Below, one piece after another: positions 33,731 through 44,735 of a DNA stretch of 64,000 bases. The notes under the pieces were generated by a model that saw only the letters and a program-made list of their open reading frames with translations, did no database searches and was not told the DNA's origin. The translations under genes were made by a program, and so were the position numbers. Within the stretch, counting starts at the first letter, position 1, and every line of letters starts with the position of its first letter. Origin of the DNA: Achatina immaculata. Its lineage: Eukaryota > Mollusca > Gastropoda > Stylommatophora > Achatinidae. The stretch lies in the NCBI GenBank assembly GCA_009760885.1, contig CM019692.1, positions 58,828,964-58,892,963 of the forward strand. The letters are read 5' to 3'.

Positions 33731-34734
33731 AAATACAACCAAGAAAAAAGTCATATTTAGCTATACACAAGTAGGATAAAATATCCATTCTTGCAAATGC
33801 CACATACAGCAAGTCTTACCTAGTTAACATTTTGTATACTTTACATTTATTATTTTTTTAGGCGGCAGCGGCGGTCTCTACTGGATAAACTAAAGAAAAA
33901 TAATTGTCGTCGTCGTTATTGTTGTTGTTGTGTGTGTATGGGGGGGGGGGGAATGGAAGGAGCGTTGGCAGTGGTAGCTGGAAAGGTTAGGGAAGTTGGG
34001 AGGAGGGGGCATATGATCGTATGAAGTGAAAATTTAACAGTTGTAAATATTTTAAGACAGGGATTAATTTAACAAATATTCCAAGGGTTCCGCGGGGGAC
34101 AAAGAGATTGACAAAGGCTGCAGTAAAACGAATCTTTTCCCCGGTGAGATGGAACATGATGATGATATTATTTTTTTTTTTTGTCTCTGGGAATTATGCG
34201 CTGTATCCGAAAAATTGAACAAGGCAGTTTCGAGAAGAGTTATTGGACAGTATTCCCTGATAATGCTTAAATTCATATTTGGAAAGAGTGTATGTATCTG
34301 CATTTAGACAATGTACGTAACTGTATAATGCATCGCATTTTGCAACATTATACATAATTTCGTAGCAAACAAGAAAAAAAAAGAATGTTAAAGTTTGAAT
34401 CTATACGGAGGGGGCACGTGTCCCTACACTTCGCAACGCCCATGACAGTTTTCTCCAAATTTCGTTGGCGTATACCGCTGGGGAAAACTAGACGTCACAT
34501 GACTACTCTCTATGCGGCTTCCTCGCTTTAAATGATAATCTCATAACCTGGTCGCTGCGGACGCACGACCGCTGCCTGTATTGATATTTGCTTGGTCTGG
34601 TCCTGGGGCACGATGTCGTCAGTTGTCGATGAAATTATTGGGTCGTTTAATTCGTAGCAGATGGAAGCTTTAGGCGAAAGAAACTTTGTGTAGGAGAGAC
34701 ATGTTCTCGGCGGAGGAGTGAAAGAAAAGCTGAG
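33731..34734. other. Unique sequence, poly-G and poly-T tracts
   Basis: A GTC/GTT run followed by poly-G occurs at 33905-33952. Near 34080, attccaagggttccgcgggg may be another decayed DNA-transposon end. No gene is recognised. Confidence 0.4.
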
Positions 34735-34990
34735 GCTTAAAGTGCTTCAGAAGATTATACGAAGTTTCAAAGTGCTTCAGGAGGTCAAACACAGTTTGAA
34801 AAATTCTCCATAAGGTTAAACAAGGTTTGAAAGTGCTTCAGAAAAATGTGCAAAGCTCTAAAGTGTTTCAGAAGTTTGTACAAAGTTCGAAAGGGCTTCA
34901 TAAGATTAAGCGAAGTTTGAAAGTGCTCAGAACACTGCACAAATCTTGAAAGTGCTTCAGAAGATTATACAAAGTTTCAAAAGACATTTG
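34735..34990. repeat. Degenerate 31-35-bp minisatellite, about 8 copies
   Basis: The motif gaaagtgcttcagaagatta is repeated with tacaaagtttc between copies. The units are diverged and vary in length. Confidence 0.8.
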
Positions 34991-35439
34991 CCCGGCTGTT
35001 AACACAAGAAGGAAGGGGGGGGGGGGGGTGAACTGCGCATCTGACGGTACATTTCAGTTTACGGAAGAAGAATATCTGCGGCCTTCTTTCAACTTTACAC
35101 AGTAGAAACTGTGGGGATAACTGTGAGATTTATTTTTTACAATGACATTTGTTTACTCCTTAATGAATTCTCCGTGTGTACAGTTTTTATATAAAAAAGC
35201 CCCCAGATTTTGGAGATATTGTTCTTAGCGCGAAAAGATCAGGTACCTTTTTAAAACAAAAAACGTAACGGAAACCTATTGGCTTAGCTTACGAAGCAGA
35301 TGATTGCCGGTTCGCTTCTTACATATAAGCCAGTTGCCGCGACAGTAATACTTTACTAAGATGTTATGGTCATACCAAGGCACATGAAGCTCTGAAATTC
35401 TTGGAGACAAAAGAAAAAGCAACGGGGGAAGATAACCCA
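34991..35439. other. Unique sequence
   Basis: A poly-G run occurs at 35016-35027. No gene is recognised. Confidence 0.45.
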
Positions 35440-35705
35440 TGTCCAGCAAGCCACGTGGTGGAGCATACAAAACAGCTGATATCAATAATTAAGCCACGTG
35501 GCAGAGCTTATAAAATAATTGATTGGAACACTGATCACATCACACAGCAAAGTTTATGAAACAATTGATTAGAGCACTCAAGCCGCATGATAGATCTAAT
35601 AAAATAATTGATTTGAACGGTCGCACCACGCTGCGGAGCAATGAAACAATTGATGTGAGCAATTAGGCTACATGCAGAGTATATGAAACAATTAACTTGA
35701 GCTAT
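35440..35705. repeat. Degenerate ~45-50-bp tandem repeat, about 6 copies
   Basis: The pair aagccacgtgg-agagc and aaaacaattgatt recurs with many substitutions across the interval. Confidence 0.7.
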
Positions 35706-35879
35706 CTGTTGCTACAAAAAGAATAATAAATAAAAATTTGAAGAATTGTTAAAATTGCGAAACATAACATTTGTAGTACACGTCACTTAATGGGAGATAC
35801 TCGTAATTAGCCTGTTGTAGGTTACCATAATATATAAAATTCTTTAGAGAAATAGTTCTACTGAGATTATATATATTTT

Positions 35880-36057
35880 AAAGGTAAAATTCCCGTTTCC
35901 ATGTCTGCATACTAGGAATACGGTGTTAGGCTCGTATTTCCAAGACCATCGGCACGTGAATATGTGATGTGGTCAGTATCACGCCTGGCCACATTTATCT
36001 ACCAAAATTTTTCTGGTACATATTTTTAGAGGTTGAGTGGACCCCGTGGTCTTTTTT
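35880..36057 (-). mobile_element. SINE family A, copy 4 (headless)
   Basis: On the minus strand the order is ccacggggtccactcaac, atgtaccagaaaaat, tggccaggcgtgatactgac, cacatattcacgtgccgatg, gaaatacgagcctaacaccg, and a gggaattttacctt tail. It lacks the tRNA-like head and stops at the same internal point as copy 3. Confidence 0.8.
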
Positions 36058-36663
36058 TTTTTAAACTATGTACAGCCAAAAAAAGTCATCTCAGTTGATT
36101 TCAGCTCATTTAAAACAAAAAAAGTTTGGGTTCATAAGTGCTAGTGAAAAAAAAAATTAAATGAGTTACATTACAGAGGTAGCCTGCGTAACATGGGTTT
36201 CTTTAGCAGAGTATATTCTAGTTGGAAGTTAAATATCTCAAATCCTGAACAGAAATTACATCTGCGTTACATTTTACAAATATCTACATTTAATATGTAG
36301 CTACAGATATTTATATTCTACACTGCGCTTGAGATTTACAGATACCCTGGATGCTTTTCTCAAATGTGGCTTTTTTGTGTGTGTGTGCTTTAAAATAGAC
36401 ATCCAGACAAAATTTTCTTCACGATTCGGGGCATTGATGCCTCGTATTGATTTCTGTACTCTGTTACAGACAAGCGGTAAAGTCTGGATACCGTACATCG
36501 GCAGAGTAGAGCAACCAGACAAACGTGTCTAATGATCTATAGAGCGTGGATTATTCTGATACCGTGAACCTTTTGTGCGTGTGTGTTGCTTGCTGTTGGT
36601 GGTTAGTTCGAAATGCCAAAGCAGTGAAACTAGACTGTTTCATTATTACATTCTAGCTTATAA
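36058..36663. other. AT-rich unique sequence
   Basis: Overlapping short frames on both strands at 36301-36532 lack similarity to any family I know. Confidence 0.45.
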
Positions 36664-36965
36664 ATGCCAGTTTATAAGCTAGACGAATTAAACAAAACGC
36701 ACATAAGGAAGATTATTGAGGAAAGACGCTTTTGGCTGTGGTCAGGGAGTGTGTTCCAGATGACTGGTGACTCATTATCAAAAATAGCACTGAGATGGAC
36801 ACTTCAGGGGAACAAAGGTAGTGGTAGACCAAAGGAGACATGGAGAAGAACAACAGAGAGAAAGCTGAAAATAGAGGGCTGACCTGACCAAGAGTAGAAA
36901 AAAAAGGGCGAAAGACAGGTTTTTGTGGAAAACCTATGCGCAAGCCCATGTGCCTTGGGCATCTA
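36664..36965 (+). mobile_element. RTE-like LINE C-terminal fragment
   Basis: The plus strand encodes IRKIIEERRFWLWSGSVFQM, then DSLSKIALRWTLQGNKGSGR and PKETWRRTTERKLK, a standard RTE-type ORF2 end. Three in-frame stops follow (one after KIEG), and the reading continues as GERQVFVENLCASPCA. The fragment has no RT domain. It is followed by a GA-rich run at 36975-37008, which may be its decayed tail. Confidence 0.75.
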
Positions 36966-37772
36966 AAGGTTCAGAGAGAAAGAGGGAGGGAAAGAAAGAG
37001 AGAGAGAGATAAGAAAATAGCACCTGCCTATAACCAGTAGCAATGGGGGATTAACCAGCATCCGCCCCACCCCCTCCCCCGTTTAACCTGCACTGTTCAC
37101 CTCCCGATATAATTATTCATAAAACAACAATCTGCACCACATTTGTGTAGTTTTTCCCCTCTTAACACTGGGCCCCTTATATTCCGGGCCCATGAGCTTA
37201 AGCCTTTTCACCCTAGTAGATAATCCGTCACTGCCATTGAAGAGAAGCACTTTCACAAACTTTAGCGATCGTTCATATGGAGTGACCTTTCTAGAACATT
37301 GCTGAAGTAATCTGAAAACGTATCATTGTTTCATTAGATTGCCTGCTTCAGTGAGTGTAGTGTTTAGAGTCTCTGTGATATCCACGGGTCAATCGTCTCT
37401 TCGACTGCCCCCTTTCTCGTTACCAGAAACTTTCCATTATTCTTCTAAGCCACCTTGTTCTTTAACATGCCCAAAGAAGAATAGCTTTCCTTCGTGACAT
37501 CTTTTGAAACATACTGAGTTCAAAGTGCTTTATGCGTGTAAAATTAAATGGGACAAGATAAAACCTGCAAAAAATAAAGCAAGGGCCACCAATGAGGAGG
37601 TGAGTGAATGGTAAACCCCCTTTATAATGATGAAAGTAGGTTCTCATAGGCCGTGGTGAGTATTCTGAAAAAAATCAAATGGGGAATTTTGAAAAAAAAA
37701 GCAACCTTACAAGCTGGAACATCTCAACAGATTTGTCAGGCAACTTCATCACCATGAAAATTTTCATATTTT
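36966..37772. other. Unique sequence
   Basis: No gene or repeat is recognised apart from the GA-rich run at the start. Confidence 0.45.
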
Positions 37773-37885
37773 CTCACCCGATTGGTCAGGATGATGCAGT
37801 AATTTTCATGGTTGCTCACCCGATTGGTCAAGATAACGCAGTAATTTTCATGATTCCTCAAACGATTGGTCAGGATGGATAACGC
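37773..37885. repeat. 42-bp tandem repeat, 2.7 copies
   Basis: The motif cacccgattggtcaggatga is repeated, followed by tgcagtaattttcatggttg. Confidence 0.9.
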
Positions 37886-38551
37886 ATTAAAACAGACATT
37901 TCCGGAAGCACAGTATGGAGACAACACAAGGACTCGACCACTTTTTAGTTCGCTGTGATAACTGTGTCATTTCTGTAATAAACATTCCCTCTCTCAGGCA
38001 TAATCCCTTGGACTTCCTTACATTACACAATATCAGACCTAAAAAAAACACAAAGAAAGAGATGGAAACTGATTTGAAAGTTTGAATTTAAATGTTAAGC
38101 CAAAGGTTTTGTTTTGGAGATAAAAGAAATAACGAGAAGAATTTTCTTAAAATATGAAGCTTTTCTACTGTGATTGTCAGACAGGAATATTAATTGATAG
38201 AAGATCTGGCAGTGGTATCTACATGGAGATCCGAAAACGGAAAAAGTGGGAACAAATTCCAGAAGAGAAAATAGATGAAAATAGGGCACGGATTTAGCAG
38301 ACATTGCGGCCCCGTGTCCTGATCAGCTGATATTACGGGATATATGGAAATAAAAAGAAAAAAAAAAGAACGGGGATTGACCTCAGAGATTCCTCTTCCA
38401 GTCCGCAGATATTATCAATGTCTTGAAAGTGTTAAAGAGAAAAAGAACGGCATCATATTTTACAATTCCTTATCTGGTGGAATAGATAAAAAAAAAAAGG
38501 GTTTAGGTTAGAAGACAGGATATACCGAGGGCTCCGGTCGATAATGGCTTG
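37886..38551. other. Unique sequence
   Basis: Poly-A-rich stretches occur at 38350 and 38487. No gene is recognised. Confidence 0.45.
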
Positions 38552-38740
38552 TGTCCCTTGAGAAACTAGAGAATTGAGAGAAGGAGAGAGAGAGAGAGAG
38601 AGAGAGAAAGAGGAAGAGAAAAGAGAGTGAAAAAGAAAAAAAAGAGAGCGAGAAAAATAGAGAACGAGAAAGAGAGCGAAAGAGAGAGAGATAGAGATAG
38701 AGAGAGGACGAGAGATATTTGCTGATAAAATGTTTTGCCT
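38552..38740 (-). repeat. Arm 1 of a long inverted repeat
   Basis: The reverse complement starts aaggcaaaacattttatcag, continues caaatatctctcgtcct into a CT-rich block with the specific order tttcgctctctttctcg, ttctctatttttctcg and tttttcactctc, and ends ctctcaa-ctcaaggga. The same order is found on the plus strand at 39894-40136. The match extends through non-repetitive flanks, so it is not just shared CT content. Confidence 0.85.
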
Positions 38741-38772
38741 TGATCACAAACCATTGGCAACTGAAAGAAAAA

Positions 38773-38816
38773 CAACATGCCTTCTTCTTCTTCTTCTTCT
38801 TCTTCTTCTTCTTCTA
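38773..38816. repeat. (TTC)n at a LINE 3' end
   Basis: About 14 TTC units. On the minus strand they form a (GAA)n tract directly after the LINE C-terminal stop. Confidence 0.93.
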
Positions 38817-39012
38817 TCAGTATCAAACGTCTATTCGTATGCTTTTGAAGTAGTTGGTGATCATCTGGATGGCGTGGACATCCCCATACAGTTTGTTGTG
38901 GACTGGTGAGTGTGGTAGTCGACCATATCTGTCTCCTCTGTCGCTCATATATTGGGCACTTCTGCAGTATGTGACTTGATCTTACTGCCTGTCTGCAGGT
39001 TATTGTTGACGC
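38815..39012 (-). mobile_element. LINE ORF2 C-terminal fragment (zinc-knuckle type end)
   Basis: The minus strand reads ITCRQAVRSSHILQKCPIYE followed by RQRRQIWS. After a frameshift it reads PVHNKLYGDVHAIQMITNYF and ends a few codons later. The C-x-HILxxCPxY pattern is the usual end of Jockey/CR1-like LINE proteins. The stop is followed after a few bases by a (GAA)n tail. The rest of the element is absent. Confidence 0.65.
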
Positions 39013-39893
39013 GAGACATATGTTTAGTGGGGATAACAGTATAAGATAGTTGGAAAAAATATCACAACATATTTGGAGAACTATCACTGTTTAAATCTCT
39101 TACGACTATATATTTCTAAAGCTAAGTACTTTTTTTTACGCGTCATCTAGTGTTAGTTCATGAGTGACTGAATTTATGAATAAAATTATTACCGCGATAT
39201 GGAAAGTATTTCAGATCGAAGGGAGGGGAGTAGGGAAGGGGGAGGGGGGGCGTGATTGGGAGGTAACCCGGGAGGGGGGGGGAAGGGGGGACAAGAAGTT
39301 ACCTCGGTCTGCGAAGAACGGATTATCGAAACAGACCCTCAGCCTTGCACGTACGATATTGCTGTCAACAAAACCAGCTGGTGTAGGGTGGTTCTGTTGA
39401 TGTTTGCTCAACAGCTGTTTTCTCTCTTTATTGATTATTAGAACCAGCTCATTTTTTTTTTATTAACGAACACAGCTGCGAAAATTGAACTCTTCTGTGA
39501 AGCAAAGCTTTGCTACTACGTTCCGGTAAGTATATAACATTTTAATTTTGCGTGCGTAGAATATACGAATAGTTTTTGTTTTTTTTTCAGTTTATCAAAA
39601 TCCGACGGTAGATGTATCAGACTTTACAATCTGCTACTTGGGGTTTATGATTTGTGTGTGAAGGTAAAACAAAATAGACCCTAAAATATTGTTCTTTGAT
39701 AACTATACTGTCGTTTTCCATAGCAAAACAGAATTTCTCTCTGTATTAAACAAAATGATAAGAAATAAAGCTCAAAATAATCGTCTTTGTGCCCCGGGTA
39801 CAACATTATGGATCAAATATGACATAATCCATTATTAAAATACGAAATAGTTTATCATCTAAAAGTAAGTTAAAAGGAAAGTAAATGCAAAAG
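39013..39893. other. Unique spacer within the inverted repeat
   Basis: A G-rich tract lies at 39219-39296. Short open frames there are low-complexity. No gene is recognised. Confidence 0.45.
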
Positions 39894-39987
39894 TAAAGGC
39901 AAAACATTTTATCAGCAAATATTTCTCGTCCTCTCTCTCTCTCTCTCTCTCTTTTTAGCTCTCTCTATTTCTATTTCTCTCGTCCTC

Positions 39988-40035
<48 letters not shown>

Positions 40036-40136
40036 GCTCTCTTTCTCGTTCTCTATTTTTCTCGTTCTCTCTCTTTTTTTCTTTTTCACTCTCTTTCTCT
40101 CTCTCTCTCTGTGTGTCTCTCAATACTCAAGGGAAA
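39894..40136 (+). repeat. Arm 2 of a long inverted repeat
   Basis: This is the plus-strand counterpart of 38552-38740. It shares the 36-base non-repetitive lead-in starting aaggcaaaacatttt, the ordered CT-rich blocks and the ctctcaa-actcaaggga end. It is longer than arm 1 because of CT expansions at 39934-39950 and 39995-40032. Confidence 0.85.
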
Positions 40137-40195
40137 GCTTACACATGTATATACCCATTCTGTACCAATCTTTTGAAATCTACAAAAATTGAGAA

Positions 40196-40475
40196 GGGCG
40201 GCCTGAAATGGTTAGGTACTCGGTTTACTAATCCAGTGGTACCGAGTTCAGTCTCAGCATTGGGATTTTTTTTCTGGTACACGCCAAAAAGGGTCCTGGG
40301 GTTCACCCAGCCTCTAAAAATTGACACCAGAGAAATCTGGGAAGGTAAAGCGGCCAGGCGGATACTGACCACATAACACTTTCATGTGCGGAAGGTCACT
40401 GAAAAAAAAAACGGGCCTGCTAACAGCGTATCCCTAATATGGCTTATCGGGATGGAAACGGGAATCTTACCTTCA
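40196..40475 (+). mobile_element. SINE family A, copy 5 (full length)
   Basis: The tRNA-like head begins gggcggcctgaaatggttag and has a B-box-like gagttcagtctc. The body has ttctggtacacgcc, gttcacccagcctctaaaaa, ccagagaaatctgggaaggt and cggccaggcggatactgacc. The 3' module has acactttcatgtgcggaagg and cagcgtatccctaata, ending with a ttaccttca tail. The head and B box are somewhat decayed. Confidence 0.85.
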
Positions 40476-40504
40476 TCACCTTTACAAATTGAAAAGGAAG
40501 ATTA

Positions 40505-41255
40505 TATATATATATATTCTTACTTCCTTCCCGTGCCGTTAAACGTCATAGAGATAGCAAGGTACTTCGCCAAGTTTTCCTGTTTTCATCGAGCTTTTCA
40601 ACCTCATCAATTGATTTTATGCCTACTAAACTGGCCGCTCTTAACATTGTCCTCTTTAGAGTTTCACATGGTCTTTTTTTCCTCTCTTTTTTCTTCAGCC
40701 TGTTGTATTCCACTTGATAGCTTGTTTTGGGATTCTCTGACCGTTTCTTCTCATCACGTGACCGATATCTCCTTTTCCTGATCACCTGTGAAACTGATTG
40801 TTGTTCAGTCATCTGCCTTATCTCTGCGTTGTTCTTGAATTCGTTCCACTTTATACCAGTATTTTCGAGTATATAATTTCTTGTCTATTTCTTTAGTTAT
40901 TTTCCATCTTTCGCTTGCATAAATGAGGGTGGATATTACATTTGAATTGAATAGTACTTGGATTTTGTGCATATAACTTTTGAGTGCTATATGTTCTCAA
41001 AATTCTTGAAGGTCGATGCTGCTTTTTGCAGTTCTAATTCTAACTTCCTTTCTAGTATCACTATCCTGGTCTATGTATCTGCAGAGGTGTTGATTGACTT
41101 CTTCAATAGTTATCCCTTCTACGTATATTTTTCCTTTTTGATTAATGGGAAGTTTCATTATTTTTGCTTATACACTTTTGTAATTTGCATATTTGGCGAG
41201 TGTTTAACGATTACACATGATGAGATTTTCTCAGTAATAGTTATCACAATCTCTT
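40505..41255 (-). mobile_element. LINE family X, C-terminal fragment, copy 1
   Basis: On the minus strand, codons give IMKLPINQKGKIYVEGI, then EVNQHLCRYIDQDSDTRKEV, STLIYASERWKITKEIDKKL, and MTEQQSVSQVIRKRR through VGIKSIDEVEKLDENRKTWR. The same protein segments occur in the copy at 51838-52560. Frameshifts are present, including one that spoils the RPRET motif. The 3' end is cttcccgtgccgttaaacg in plus orientation, followed by a (TA)n run (40505-40519). RT catalytic motifs are missing. Confidence 0.8.
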
Positions 41256-41304
41256 ATGACTTATCTGGGTGTTTTGAAGACATTTTAGAAAAGAGATGTT
41301 ACTA

Positions 41305-41372
41305 GGTAAGGAGGAGATAAGAGATAAGGAGGTGATAAGAGGTAAGGAGGTGATAAGAGGTAAGGAGGTGAG
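41305..41372. repeat. ~20-bp tandem repeat, about 3.5 copies
   Basis: The unit is taaggaggtgataagagg with small variation. Confidence 0.9.
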
Positions 41373-41413
41373 CCATATCTCTTAAGACTGGAACAAGACA
41401 AGCTTCTCTACAG

Positions 41414-41663
41414 CATTGTTTATCAAGGTCCCAGGTCCCAGTTCTCTAGATTCAGCTCAGGCTATCTCCTTCCACCCCGCCCCCCCCCCCCCCCGAAATA
41501 CTCCCCTATATTATTAAATCATCATCCAGAAGTGATTTTCACCATCACGCAATACGCCTCGTATTTTAAAAAAATCACTCCTCATTTGGAAAAAAATAGT
41601 TCCTCCCCCCAAACTTTAAATTTCTCTCCGGGGGGCCACCTGACTCTCCACTGAGAATCACTG
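41414..41663. mobile_element. hAT MITE, 250 bp
   Basis: The left end is cattgtttatcaaggtccc. The right end in reverse is cagtgattctcagtgg. The flanking octamers are ctctacag (41406-41413) and ctgtatag (41664-41671), which agree at six of eight positions with a central TA. No coding sequence is present. A poly-C run lies inside at 41477-41494. Confidence 0.55.
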
Positions 41664-41769
41664 CTGTATAGACTCTGCAACTGCTGGGAACACAATCGAT
41701 TCTTATCTCCCTGATCAAACAGGACCAATAGGGGAAAAAAATGTGTCCCAAGGAAAGAACGTAGCATAA

Positions 41770-42112
41770 TTATAGAAACCGAAACATAACAGGAAGTTGA
41801 AACATCATCAAAGGCGACAGCGTGGCAAAATTGCCGGTAATGAAAGGAACGGAGCAGCCAAAAAGACCTGAAATAAGCAGCCACAAATCTCTGCCAGCCA
41901 TAACAGACTTGTCGGATGATCCGACGAGTTTTATAGTTGCTCCATTCTCAGCGATAGCTTCCTGCCTGTTGTCTGTTGCTGTGTACATCACGGGTTTTTT
42001 TTTAAGGCTTGGGGTCTTGGCCAGCACTGATGGTCGTAATATAAAATATTGTTTTAACATTTATGATGATGAAGATTCTTTAAAAAAAAAAGACAAAACG
42101 GTATATAACTGA
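41770..42112. other. Unclassified segment open on both strands
   Basis: A 96-codon frame on each strand (plus 41822-42112, minus 42060-41770) overlaps here, without low-complexity sequence. The minus protein includes AENGATIKLVGSSDKSVMAG. I recognise no family. It could be an unrecognised repeat, an exon fragment or chance. Confidence 0.2.
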
Positions 42113-42934
42113 AACCAGTGTAACAAGATATAAATAAGATACACGGAACCGAAGACGGACGCAGCCACAACCCCCCAAGCCCTGCAGGAAGAACATGGAA
42201 AGAGTTGTGTTCGCAAAATGAGAAATCAGAACTGGATTCTATCATGTATTTCCGGTTGTTGCGTTTCTCCGAGGTCGAGACGATATTGATTTATAGATCC
42301 GTTTAATGTACATGTCGTGTTGCAGACAAAATACCCCAAGTCGACGGAATCGTCTAAATTCTCCCCGTTTCTATGCTGTGTTAGGTTAACAATTCTGAAG
42401 TTTTGTCAGAATTAACATTTTGTGAGAAACAAGAAGGGACTGGAACGGCAGGCGAGGAGAAGCTGTGTGTTTAAACGATTGCTTATCTGCTTTCTGTCAT
42501 GATAAACATTTTTTTTTGTTATAGTGGCTTTACTTTATTGAGATAGTGCTAAATTTCTTTCTTCCTCGTTTAATTAATTAATTAATTCGTTTTTAAAAGA
42601 ATGTACTCTTCGTTGTTTGTTCGTTGTTCAGAAAATAGCTTTAAAGCGGTCCAGACATTCCAGTACCTGCTCGGCCTCCCATTCCATTTATTACCTTAGA
42701 ACTAGAGTCGTAGTCAGCATGGAAACTCCACACATCAGCAACAGTTTCCTTTGTAGATTTCCTAAATTTTTTTTTCACAGACAGCTGCCGCCTGACGTAC
42801 TCTTTTTTTACGATTTCCAACTGCCAAGGAATTTTTAACGTGCGAGACAATGTACACGAACATTAAGTCCCATCAGAAAGACCAAGGGAATGTATTGCTG
42901 GAAGATTCACGAAAAAAAAAATTTTTTTTTAATC
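42113..42934. other. Unique sequence
   Basis: A short taattaattaattaatt run lies at 42571-42587. No gene is recognised. Confidence 0.45.
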
Positions 42935-43015
42935 ATTGCCACTTCTGGTGGGGGTTCGAACTCGCAACCTCAGACATTCTAGGTGAACGTCTAACCCCGA
43001 GACCAGGCAGCATGC
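42935..43015 (-). mobile_element. tRNA-like SINE head, family D
   Basis: The minus strand reads ctgcctggtctcggggttag (A-box-like) and then gttgcgagttcgaaccccca (strong B box), spaced as in a tRNA gene. The arms do not fold into a proper cloverleaf, and no body resembling SINE A or C follows. I call it a SINE head or tRNA pseudogene. Confidence 0.5.
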
Positions 43016-43380
43016 ATTCTATTTCTAACGAATCAGTCATAATTTATTATATTCGTTAGTTTAATACAGCTTGAAACATTGTGTTGCAGATGCTAGTATC
43101 TGGGCTTAAACCAATGGTTTAAATGAGTGTTGTAGATGCTAATAGCTGGGCTTAAACCAATGGTTTGAAAACTGAAATAATGAAACTAGCATAACTGGTA
43201 GTATTTTTTTTTTTTTTTGCATTTAAAAAAACCGGAGTTTCAGTTTTGCTCTTTTCTTGTTTACAGCTGAGAGCTCAAGTTGGTGCTTTTAATTTTTAAT
43301 TCCTTTTCTTTCTTTTTCAATAATATGCGAGGGCGAGTCACATAGCAACCGTACATCAAGGGACGTAATGATTGAGACAT
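43016..43380. other. Unique sequence with a short duplication
   Basis: The phrase gctgggcttaaaccaatggtt occurs in two tandem versions at about 43083-43170, spaced roughly 50 bp. No gene is recognised. Confidence 0.45.
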
Positions 43381-43381
43381 A

Positions 43382-43975
43382 CAGGGTGTTTCATAATGAT
43401 GGGATACATTTTAAACTCATTTGCCTAGGTCTGGAACAAACATAGTTAATATAGAACTTGTATAATGTATACCCAAGAGAGTTCATGAGTTCATAACAAT
43501 GTTAAATGTTTGAATATCACATTCCTTAGATGTTCGCCACCTCGAAGAGAACATTCTTTAGCTCTGTTTATCATCCCCAAAATAACGTGGTGCAGCACGT
43601 CAGCTGGATTTGCCGCTATCTTCCTTCAGATATTTTGAGTTCCAGAGCTATACGGGGCTACTCATCGTACACCTTTTCCTTCAGGTAACCCCACAGGAAA
43701 TAGTATGGTGGGGTTAGATCCTGTGATCCGGACAGCCACAGGATATCATCAAATCTAGAAATGAGGCATCCTGGAAATTACTGGCTGTCGATTGGCAATC
43801 GTGCCGTATGACAAGTGGCACCATCTTGCTGCATCCGCATTTGTGTAAAGCCAAGCCGTTGCAACGCTAACTCCCAAGGTCACACGTTTGAAATACAATA
43901 GTTTTAAAGATGGGCGACTACCTATGCTCTTGTAAATAAGAAATAAAATGTATCCCATCATTATGAAACGCCCTG
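43382..43975 (-). mobile_element. Tc1/mariner-class element with near-perfect TIRs
   Basis: Both ends match over 32 bp with one mismatch: cagggtgtttcataatgatg at the left and cagggcgtttcataatgatg in reverse at the right, each continuing ggatacatttta. TA flanks both ends. The 594-bp interior holds only the end of a transposase on the minus strand: QQDGATCHTARLPIDS, a stop, and then DLTPPYYFLWGYLKEKVYDE. The third catalytic Asp, normally in DLTPxDFFLWGY, is Tyr. The element is internally deleted and coding-dead, with ends that look conserved. Confidence 0.85.
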
Positions 43976-44414
43976 TATATGAAAAGATTCACTAGCGAGT
44001 CAGTCTTTTCACATACTTTTCAATGGTTACATCCTCTAATTTGCGGTTACTTTTTCGCTCGCTTTCCTACCATTCTTCCCTTCACATCATGACAACTGCA
44101 TTTTCTCTGTCGATCCAGTATGCTTACTCTTGCAGAAAGATGTTTCTACATATAAAAAAGCCCCAGTACCAGTTTAAACGGATGGTGGAGTACAGGGCCC
44201 CACGTGAGGGTATCAAACATATATCCTCGTCATGTAAGGACAGTTCGCTATTGACTGGAGCATCCCTACATTGGCGTACTACACCGGCTGAAGATAAAAT
44301 ACTGTGCGTTTTCTGTCTCTGTAGCGGCTAGGTAGTTTTCGCCAGACTGTTTATAGGTTGTTTAAAGATAAAAGACAACGATGTCAGAGTGACGACATGA
44401 TTATTAGACATTTC
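43976..44414. other. Unique sequence
   Basis: The 102-codon plus frame 44023-44331 has no recognisable similarity. Confidence 0.4.
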
Positions 44415-44735
44415 GAGAACTAGGTCTGATCAAAACCCTGTCCTCTCTTTTTCTGCTGGTACTGTAATTAACAGTGAATAACTCATGGAAGGGGGGGGGG
44501 CGTCATCAACAGGCTCAGCCTGCTTGGCAGGATAGGTTCGTCCTGGTTTCCATGGTGATGGAGTTTTCTGACTTTTTTTTTGGGGGGGGGGGGCACTCCA
44601 AAGTTCAAGCCAGTCACGTTAGTCCATTCCCAAAAAATTTAGGATACCCATGTTCCACATCTTCGTGGCGCCTACTGCTCTTAGTTCCAGGGAGTGAAAC
44701 CGCAGCTATCACCAAGGACAACAACAACAACAACA
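44415..44735 (+). repeat. Dispersed repeat B-like, diverged copy
   Basis: Landmarks are tgatcaaaaccctgtcc, aacaggctcagcctgcttgg, ggtttccatggtgatggag and ttccagggagtgaaa. It ends with a (CAA)n tail at 44719-44735. The order follows repeat B, but identity is low and a poly-G/poly-T expansion interrupts it. Confidence 0.4.

Noticed and set aside
34070..34135. hAT-like terminus near attccaagggttccgcgggg
   Set aside because: Only a loose match, with no partner end or target duplication.
42935..43015. Functional tRNA gene
   Set aside because: A and B boxes are present, but the arms do not pair into a cloverleaf. A SINE head or tRNA pseudogene is more likely.
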